Positions 8,857 through 14,718 of a DNA stretch of 14,718 bases are shown here, piece after piece. Both the position numbers and the translations under genes were made by a program. Source of the DNA: CALMFT01 sp035333525 (GTDB lineage Bacteria > Patescibacteriota > Gracilibacteria > Absconditabacterales > Absconditicoccaceae); the NCBI GenBank assembly GCA_035333525.1, contig DAOQQF010000026.1:1-14718 (forward strand), given 5' to 3'. The notes under the pieces are model-generated. The model did not search any database, was not told where the DNA came from, and worked only from the letters and a program-made list of their open reading frames with translations. Numbering within the stretch: position 1 is the stretch's first letter; every line of letters begins with the position of its first letter.

Positions 8857-8862
8857 GGAGAT

Positions 8863-9480
8863 ATGAAATCATCTTCTCATATAAATCTCCAGACACAATC
8901 AAGTCAGTCAAGTCAGACTTCTGTTATATTAAACAACAAAACGGTTGATCATTTACTGAGTGTTGCCAAAAAATCCAACAGCACAAAAAAAGAAGTAGCA
9001 AGTGCTTTGACTATAGATAACAATAATTCATCAACCACCGTTGTACAGGTCCATGGTCAGTCTACTTCATGAAGTGTTTCATACACTCATCGTGATCTAC
9101 ACAATGCCCTCCAAACAGATAGTTATACCACTACCCAAGGTATTCAGTTCCACACTCATATCCAATCACTCAATCATGCCAACGTTCATAGCAACCAAGA
9201 CGAAACTCAACATACCAAAAATATCGCCCAATCTCGTACTGGTTACTGATCACAGATCCGAAATTGCTTAGGAAATGGGATTATTGGAGTAAGAAAGGAT
9301 GGCTGATTTAGTATCAAAGCTCGCTGATCAGACGATAATCTGATTCAATGGAGTTACTGATGAACTCTTGCCGAAGAGTTGATCTTTGATCAAAAAGGTA
9401 AACTCAAAGGATTCAATACTGACTCTACACTTGACCCTCAGGATAATACTCCTGATAGTCGGGACTATCAATCTAAATAA
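8863..9480 (+). CDS. Hydrophilic orphan protein, divergent from the large gene
   Basis: A 205-aa protein of unknown function with six TGA-encoded glycines. It has no signal peptide or membrane segment. The first 110 residues are low-complexity and rich in Ser, Thr, Gln, Asn and His (SSQSSQTS, NNNSSTT, a series of well-spaced His). The C-terminal part, RTGYGSQIRNCLGNGIIGVRKDGGFS and onward (about residues 127-205), is more ordered and Gly/Asp-rich, ending in a polar tail. The gene is transcribed away from the 698-codon gene across a shared upstream region, and some N-terminal extensions of that gene would reach its promoter. A pair of co-regulated genes is possible. It ends at a strong bidirectional terminator. 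I recognise no family. Confidence 0.7.
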
Positions 9481-9527
9481 TCTCTACCTCCAAGTTAGAT
9501 AAGACACAACCTTCAATGATAAAAGAT

Positions 9528-9558
9528 AAAAAACCCTCATACTCTTATGAGGTTTTTT
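9528..9558 (+). terminator. Bidirectional intrinsic terminator
   Basis: CCTCATA (9535-9541) and TATGAGG (9546-9552) form a perfect 7-bp stem with a 4-base loop, flanked by six A (9528-9533) and six T (9553-9558). It serves the plus-strand gene ending at 9480 and can also stop the minus-strand membrane protein gene ending at 9701. Confidence 0.88.
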
Positions 9559-9607
9559 AGTATTCTAGGATTAAAGACACTATCTTCATACCGATTGTAT
9601 CACAAAC

Positions 9608-9643
9608 GCGAACTACCCATTTTCTTGATTCCCAATAGTTCGC
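9608..9643. repeat. Inverted repeat in the intergenic space
   Basis: GCGAACTA (9608-9615) and TAGTTCGC (9636-9643) are perfect complements separated by 20 bases. There is no T-run, so it is not a typical terminator. It lies in the 220-bp space between two convergent genes. Beyond the terminator at 9528-9558 I see nothing else firm in this interval. Confidence 0.5.
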
Positions 9644-9700
9644 TAGTTATATCATCGGTATTTACCAAAATAATAGTTCTCTTTTGATACGTAATTGGTA

Positions 9701-10513
9701 TTACAACTCTACATTGATATCTTCATCACCAGACTGAACCTGTTCTCAGGTGCTATTTTTGCCTGTTGATTGATCATAAACCACGTCGCTCAAACTCGGT
9801 ATAAAGAAAAAGTTATTACCCATTTCATAAAACTTATAATAGAGTTTTTCCCAAAGACAATAAAACAATGGTATGATAGTATAACTCAATAAGGGAGGTA
9901 TTGCTATCAGGAGTTTTATTCTTTGATTTGAGGTATTATCCAAACCAAACTCAGCAGACCCAAAACTCTTATAAAATGCCAAAAATATCAATAAGGTGAG
10001 ACAAAATCCAATTACTCAGCCCATAAGATTTGAACCACTATAATTGGGATTTGTTGTAAACTCCATCAGACTATAACTTATAAATACACCAAAAATAATA
10101 TGAAATGCTACAATAATAAACAGCCCCAAAATACTATCCCAAAACAGCATATACGTAGGAGCCATAATAAAAAATATGATAATCTGAGAAGTAGCAATAA
10201 GTGACATCATTTTGGACATATCATAATATTTGGAGCCATACAAGAGATTGTAAACCATTGCTATAAGAGCATTTCCACTGATTGAGGAAATAAATGCAAT
10301 CAAAAGAAAAATCAAAGGTAATACAGGATTACCAGCAGCAGCTCCACTTGAATTGAGAGCTCTAATACCTTGTTGGATGAGTGTATTAAACAATATAGTA
10401 ATCACAAAGACCAAAAATGCTATAACAAGTCATACAACCAATCACATCATAACTTTGGCTACAATCTGTCATACCGAGGTATTATTTGGTTCTGTTGTTA
10501 GTTTATCAAACAT
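9701..10513 (-). CDS. Multipass membrane protein of unknown function
   Basis: A 270-aa protein, largely hydrophobic, with about six membrane segments (for example LVVGLVIAFLVFVITILF, VLPLIFLLIAFISSI, ATSQIIIFFIMAPTYMLF, ILGLFIIVAFHIIFGVFI and two in the last third) and a polar acidic C-terminal tail (STGEQVQSGDEDINVEL). Five TGA codons fit Gly. I cannot name a family. The start is uncertain: ATG 10513 has no ribosome binding site, and the frame continues upstream to the preceding gene's stop with plausible coding text (DINILTLIGFFVGSHG), where TTG 10567 or TTG 10528 could initiate. It is the last gene in a same-strand series after ppa, the DUF1761 gene and the lipoprotein-like gene. Confidence 0.75.
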
Positions 10514-10636
10514 AGGAGATGAGAACAAGTAAATATTTCAATGACTTCCTACAAAAAATCATATCAAAGTGAGTATATTGATATCTGTCCAAAAAGCAAA
10601 TTCCTTACTGCCTTCAAAAAAAACAAGACCAAAGGA

Positions 10637-10939
10637 CTACTCCCCCATCGTAGAAAGAACTGATCATGAGTACATCTCTCAATCTCATCATCATCACGAT
10701 CATCATACTATATCAGATCAAGTACTACTCATTTCACGAGTTTCAGATTGAATCAATCAAGATAATGGTTCTTCAATTACTCTCAATGGTTGTTGAGGAG
10801 CCGACAATGCTGATCAGCTTATCGATTGATCAGTAGTTTGAGTATCTCTATCTCATCATGATAACTCACCATCGACTTTGGCACAACCAGAACACATAAC
10901 CAATCAACCTACTAGTAATAAGAAAGCACGATAGTTCAT
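10637..10939 (-). CDS. Small lipoprotein-like, Gly/Ser-rich protein with extreme UGA use
   Basis: A 100-codon gene visible only under the UGA=Gly code: 14 of its 18 glycines are TGA, including a cluster in which seven of nine consecutive codons are TGA (VGGSGGGGDG). The N-terminus MNYRAFLLLVGGLVMCSGCAKV is a short hydrophobic signal followed by SGC, resembling a lipoprotein signal although the -3 position is Cys rather than Leu. The mature part is low-complexity, polar and acidic with Ser, Thr, Gln and Gly, likely disordered on the cell surface. It lies 38 bp after the DUF1761 gene stop and upstream of the multipass membrane gene in the same frame. Function unknown. Confidence 0.65.
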
Positions 10940-10977
10940 CAAAAGGCATCCGATAAGGAATAAAAACAAAAATACTA

Positions 10978-11370
10978 CTACCACAATCCGTATAATAATA
11001 GAGCCACAATAATACTCACCAACACCTTACCAGCTCACATAGCCCATGATTTCCATGTCTTACCCTTTCACCAAATAACAGTTGACCAATGAGTAGATAA
11101 TACACCCAAAAAATAGATACAACCAATCTCTCGTTTATGATCTATACCAACATACTGAAGCAGTAGCGCAAGTCAGCAAAACAGTACAAAAGTTGCGATA
11201 ATTTCCCATACCATAAGAGTTGCCATACCTCATCATTGCATATCTTTTTCGGTAAATCCATTTTCTTTTTGGTAGAGCTTACCAAAAAGTGGTCAATACC
11301 ATACAAATCAAATAATCTGAGTCACAATAGTAATAATAATAACCCATAATCGTGGAAAGTTTGTAAACAT
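10978..11370 (-). CDS. DUF1761-family membrane protein
   Basis: A 130-aa protein with four predicted membrane helices (about 8-24, 48-70, 82-98, 113-130). It shows the hallmarks of DUF1761: an N-terminal helix running into WYGPLFGKLYQ (residues 24-34, the Gly of WYGP is TGA), a FTEKDM segment, and the C-terminal GKTWKSWAMGAGKVLVSII pattern corresponding to the family's W-K-L-x-x-I-N-x-G-Y end. Seven TGA codons read as Gly. The biochemical role of the family is not known. It starts 36 bp after ppa. A TATACT hexamer lies 6 nt before the ATG, so it may have its own leaderless promoter in addition to read-through from ppa. Confidence 0.82.
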
Positions 11371-11406
11371 AAGGGAAGTATATAAGAAAATAAAAAATAA
11401 TATAAT

Positions 11407-11946
11407 CTAATGACTATGTTTGTAGTTTTCAATTGCCTTATCAATCAACTCATGGGCATGATCAATAGATTTGAATCACTCTACCATAACTTTATCATAC
11501 TTGCCTTTTTCAAGTTTTTTATACTCTTTGAAAAAACCAAGTAACTCTTCTTGGGTATGAGGATTAAGATCATTGATAGACTGAACATGAGACCATCTTG
11601 GATCAACTTTATCTACTGGAACACAAATCAATTTCATATCAGGACCGTCTTGGTCAGCAGTATGAATCATGCCAATTACTCTTGATTTTACAACGCAACC
11701 CATAGGAAGAGGATGAGTCGCCAACAATATAACATCAATAGGGTCGCCATCTCATTCAAGTGTTTGAGGCAAAAATCCATAATCAAAATTATAAAACATC
11801 TGATGGTAAAGCGTTCTGTCAAGCTCAAAATACCCTTCTGGTCTATATTCAATTTTGTTTGAAGTATTTCTCGATACTTCAATCACTACATGGAGAACCT
11901 TTTTTTCATAATCAGCCCATGTTGCTAAATCCTTTTCCAAATTCAT
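11407..11946 (-). CDS. ppa: Inorganic pyrophosphatase (family I)
   Basis: A 179-aa soluble enzyme that hydrolyses pyrophosphate to two phosphates with Mg2+, pulling biosynthetic reactions such as nucleic acid and tRNA charging forward. The family signature is clear: NKIEY near residue 30, DYGFLPQT (55-62), EGDGDPIDV (64-72) with the metal-binding Asp residues, then DQDGPDMKLICVPVDKVDPR containing further active-site acids. Length is normal for bacterial family I. Two TGA codons read as Gly, one directly before DGDP. Start is ATG 11946; no Shine-Dalgarno is visible. It is first in a same-strand series with the DUF1761 gene and diverges from the sigma-region-4 regulator across 232 bp. Confidence 0.95.
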
Positions 11947-12044
11947 CGATAATCAGACATAAAAAATAAATAATAAAAAATATAACAAAGTACGATAAAA
12001 AGAAAATAGTGAATAACAAAGAGGTTGTATTTTTTCGTGTTCAG

Positions 12045-12063
12045 TGATAACTATTAGTTATCA
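12045..12063. promoter_or_regulatory. Palindrome in the ppa / regulator intergenic region
   Basis: TGATAACTA-T-TAGTTATCA is a perfect 9-bp-arm palindrome with a single central base, positioned just upstream of the -35 element at 12070. It resembles a dimeric repressor or activator site. Thirteen of its bases (GATAACTATTAGT) recur on the minus strand just before the GH3 start codon (about 1893-1905). Confidence 0.55.
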
Positions 12064-12069
12064 TTTTAA

Positions 12070-12099
12070 TTGACATTTTTAATATTATTCTGATTATAT
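12070..12099 (+). promoter_or_regulatory. Promoter of the sigma-region-4 regulator gene
   Basis: A consensus TTGACA (12070-12075), 18 bp, then TTATAT (12094-12099) preceded by TGA in the extended -10 position. A second perfect TATAAT occurs at 12122-12127 without a good -35. Together with the palindrome at 12045-12063 this makes the interval 11947-12178 a probable regulated divergent promoter region for ppa and the regulator. Confidence 0.6.
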
Positions 12100-12178
12100 A
12101 TGATAATTGACTTGAAATGACTATAATGTTTTTTATTCTGTGATTAATTAGTGTTTTTATTTTTTTCTTCATAAACTC

Positions 12179-13279
12179 ATGACTTTTACCAGAAAAGTTG
12201 ATGATGCGTCAATCAATGTAGATCTCTCAGTCACTAAATTATCTGATGTGATGCAATATTGTAAACCCAAAGAGCAGTTTGTCTTGGTCAAAAAATTTGG
12301 TCTTGCGAACGGTATCGAAGTACCTCTCCAACAAATTGGTACTGAATTTGGTATGACTAGGGAAAGAATAAGACAGATCGAAAATCAAGCGTTAATGAGA
12401 TTCAGAAGACTTATTATCAACAATGATAAGTATCTCAAGGTGATAGAAATTGCCAAAGATATCCTCCAAATGAATGGTGGTTTATTAAGTTGGGATAAAT
12501 TGATCTCTATGGTCATCGAAAAAAAGATAACCGATCTCAATAACCAAGAACTCAAAATTGTATTATTGTCTGATTTTGATATTACGGCTCTTACTAGAAA
12601 TAGAATATTGGAAAACTGTTTCTATATAGATCCACTTCATGAAAAACTCATATCTGATATTGGTATGTATGTATACAATTATTTTATCAAACAACGTCAT
12701 GCTGACCAAAATGTTTATGAGTTCATTGACGCAGTAAGAGCTGAATTTAGTGATGCAAATCCTTCAGTAGATTTTCTTACTACCAATGAGTTTTACCAAA
12801 ATCTCTTTGATGTTGTTACTGATGTATCAGTATTTGATGGATTTATCTGATCAAGTAAATCAGCAAAGGTCAATCCTAGAACCATCAAATCCAAGATCCT
12901 CTATGTATTCTCAGTGATCAATAAACCGATGCACTATCAAGAAATGACCAATAAAATTATTGAGTTTTTCCCTGGTAAACAAGTCAAGATATCTACTGTG
13001 CACAATGAAATGGTAAAATCTCGTGATGTATTCGTAAACATTGGTTTGTGAATCTATGCTCCCAAAGCTCGAGGTTTCGCATGATGAGTAGTCAAAGACA
13101 TCCTTATTAGAGTTATGAAAAAATTATGAAGACCAGCTCCGATCAAGGAAATAACCCAACGAGTCCTCAAAGAAAAAATGGTTAGTCCAAATACTATCTC
13201 TCTCAACCTCCACAAATACAAAGACCTCTTCAAAAAAAATGAAAACGGCTACTATTTCTTGGCCAAAGGAGTAAAATAA
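12179..13279 (+). CDS. Sigma-70 region 4 / winged-helix (HARE-HTH-like) regulator
   Basis: A 366-aa protein with five TGA-encoded glycines. Residues about 30-78 match sigma-70 region 4: KEQFVLVKKFGLANG, then LQQIGTEFGMTRERIRQIENQAL and RFRR, the helix-turn-helix that contacts the -35 element. Regions 1.2, 2 and 3, needed for -10 recognition and core binding, are absent. The C-terminal part has at least two repeated winged-helix-like segments (about 235-300 and 304-364), each following the pattern I-L-x-V-x-x-x-x-x-P-x-x-x-x-E-I-T-x-x-x and ending in a YAPK or YYFLAKG wing, reminiscent of HARE-HTH as in the RNA polymerase delta subunit; another may lie at about 85-115. It is likely a transcription factor acting with RNA polymerase rather than a full sigma factor. 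It has its own promoter and ends at a strong terminator. Confidence 0.82.
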
Positions 13280-13305
13280 AACGATAGACTGAGTAAATAG
13301 AAATA

Positions 13306-13344
13306 AATAACCCCCTCTTGGTGTATTACCAAAAGGGGGTTATT
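13306..13344 (+). terminator. Strong bidirectional intrinsic terminator
   Basis: AATAACCCCCT (13306-13316) pairs perfectly with AGGGGGTTATT (13334-13344) and pairing extends inward (TTGGT with ACCAA). It lies between the convergent stops at 13279 (plus) and 13358 (minus). Confidence 0.88.
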
Positions 13345-13357
13345 TTAATATAATCAA

Positions 13358-14653
13358 TTAAAATAAAGTAGGGAGTATAGTCTTTTTACATAACTGAAGC
13401 ATAGACTCATATCGATCCATATTTTTCCAATAACTATTATGAATCTCTTTTTGTTCTTGGGGAGACATAGCCACAAAAATATCTGATAGTAACTTCAAAG
13501 GTTTATCTTGAGTAATTCGTCCATAATATTCACTATTTCGTATAGTACTCATTTCAGTTTCAAACTCACTATATTCTGAATCAGCACCATGCGTATCATT
13601 CATAAGCTCATGCAAAATAGGATAGCGTATTTTTGCTTCTTGCCATACTATATCTCTCTCAGAATGAGTAAGTAGCTGCAAAAATAGTTCTCTCTTTTCA
13701 GAAAGATGAGGCTCATATTTTTCGTTCTTTCCTTTTTTAACACGTCTATGTTTATTATATACATGAGTATCAACAATATCTTCAATGTTTTGTTTCACAT
13801 CATTTAAGGAACCATCTACTCAATACATTGATACCTTGTCTCACACATAAGAAAACAATACTTTTTTATTTGGATGATTACGTATGAGATAATTACGATA
13901 AGCAGATATCGTATGTGGATCAAGAAGAAGATATGTGGCCAAAAACTCATACCACAATCATTCTCTTGATTCTATTATAGATGGTAACCAATAACCACCA
14001 AATATATCTTCGATCAACTGAGCATATAATCTTATAACTTTCTCATATAGGTTAGATGGTTCCACATAAGCTAGTCTTTGCGCAATGCTATCATTGAATC
14101 TACATGGACCCTTTTGTTTGATCCTTATAGTTCTTTTTTTACTTTGCAATTGACCTATTTTTACATTGAGATCAATAACAGCAGTTATATCATCATTATA
14201 AGTGCGAAGACCATTTACCCATTGTACTTTACGTTCAGATTCTAAACGTGTTAGAAGATCTTTATAGGAAGATTGTTTTTTTAGTTTCTTGAGCCATAGA
14301 CAAAAATCTTTTCGTTTAGTATCATCATATCCATTAAGGATGTTCTTATATAGATCCTTTTTTTTACTAGTATACTCTTTGAATTGTTGATCAATAGTAT
14401 TATATTCTGATGAAAGTATTTGTGCTTCTGCTTCAAGAATTTGTTTCATTTCTGTCGCATATTTATAGAGATTTCCATCATCTCTACCAGTTATCTCCTT
14501 ACGTGCAGTATGTAGTACATCAGCAAAATATTGTTCATAGGAGTTTATCACTTGTATACCGTTACGAAAATTTCCTTGAAGAAATTCTCCCCAAGGAAGT
14601 TGTTGTTTCATTGTTATCATTATAGGGGCGATATCATATGGATGAGGATTCAT
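13358..14653 (-). CDS. Helical, coiled-coil-rich orphan protein
   Basis: A 431-aa soluble protein of unknown function formed by joining two frames across TGA codons at 13958, 13841 and 13820. It has no signal peptide or membrane segment. Residues about 60-200 are rich in Lys, Glu, Gln and Leu with heptad-like spacing and probably form coiled coils; the last 120 residues are strongly charged and helical. Only 3 of 18 glycines are TGA, fewer than in several neighbours (13 of 27 in the 3510 gene, 14 of 18 in the lipoprotein-like gene). The start ATG 14653 has no Shine-Dalgarno; TATAAT lies 5 nt upstream and the terminal inverted repeat begins immediately beyond it. It converges on the regulator gene with a shared terminator. 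I recognise no family. Confidence 0.72.
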
Positions 14654-14658
14654 AGTAT

Positions 14659-14664
14659 ATTATA
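14659..14664 (-). promoter_or_regulatory. Probable -10 element abutting the terminal repeat
   Basis: On the minus strand TATAAT (14664-14659) lies directly inside the inverted repeat, 5 nt before ATG 14653. The -35 would fall within the repeat (about 14682-14687) but is not a good match. A transcript from here would be leaderless. Confidence 0.4.
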
Positions 14665-14718
14665 TATACTAAATAAAATTTAAAATACGGATTCTACTCT
14701 TACTAATTTTCAATATTT
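14665..14718 (-). repeat. Right copy of the 54-bp terminal inverted repeat
   Basis: Exact reverse complement of 2-55. It forms the upstream region of the 431-aa orphan gene, while the left copy is upstream of tRNA-Asn. No further copy is seen inside the window. Confidence 0.95.

Noticed and set aside
9495..9668. Minus-strand frame of 57 codons from TTG 9668 with protein-like text (VNTDDITSELLGIKKMGSSR)
   Set aside because: It runs through the strong bidirectional terminator at 9528-9558, lacks an ATG or promoter, and has no recognisable family. It could be the residue of an older gene.
1..14718. Linear plasmid or phage genome with terminal inverted repeats
   Set aside because: Gene content is chromosomal (tRNAs, rpsT, ppa, uvrB) with no replication, capsid or partition genes; an assembly break or genomic repeat is simpler.
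1..14718. CRISPR array, insertion sequence or toxin-antitoxin pair
   Set aside because: I found no regularly spaced repeats, transposase motifs or recognisable toxin or antitoxin folds.

Overview
The window is AT-rich and almost every long reading frame is interrupted by in-frame TGA, while TAA and TAG end genes cleanly. Read with TGA as glycine (genetic code 25), the fragments join into 15 full-length genes, and the TGAs fall on invariant glycines of UvrB, inorganic pyrophosphatase, a GH3-type enzyme and a DUF1761 protein. This code is known from Candidatus Absconditabacteria (SR1) and Gracilibacteria (GN02/BD1-5), ultra-small bacteria of the Candidate Phyla Radiation, so the window is most likely a chromosomal piece from one of these. 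No phage, plasmid, IS or CRISPR genes are visible.

Layout. The ends carry a perfect 54-bp inverted repeat (2-55 and 14665-14718). Left part: tRNA-Asn with a terminator (116-266), then three minus-strand genes: a GH3 adenylating enzyme (339-1892), a small secreted protein (1964-2254) and a membrane-anchored HELGH metallopeptidase (2392-3369). A single-pass membrane protein runs the other way (3510-4526) and converges on a small three-helix membrane protein (4533-4835, minus).

Centre: a UvrB lacking its N-terminal half (4936-5694), then tRNA-Asn, ribosomal protein bS20 (rpsT), tRNA-Thr and tRNA-Asp, all on plus, closed by a bidirectional terminator at about 6475-6502. Next come a large minus-strand protein with a peptidoglycan-binding-like motif (6586-8682) and a divergent orphan (8863-9480).

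Right part: a minus-strand run, ppa (11407-11946), DUF1761 membrane protein (10978-11370), UGA-rich lipoprotein-like protein (10637-10939) and multipass membrane protein (9701-10513), probably partly co-transcribed. Divergent from ppa is a regulator with sigma-70 region 4 and winged-helix (HARE-HTH-like) segments (12179-13279), preceded by a good promoter and a palindrome. The last gene (13358-14653, minus) is a coiled-coil-rich orphan whose upstream region is the terminal repeat.

No gene-free stretch exceeds 300 bases. Shine-Dalgarno sequences are not apparent; several starts instead have a -10-like hexamer only 5-11 nt upstream, suggesting leaderless or very short-leader transcripts. Functions given are sequence-recognition calls; no search was run.
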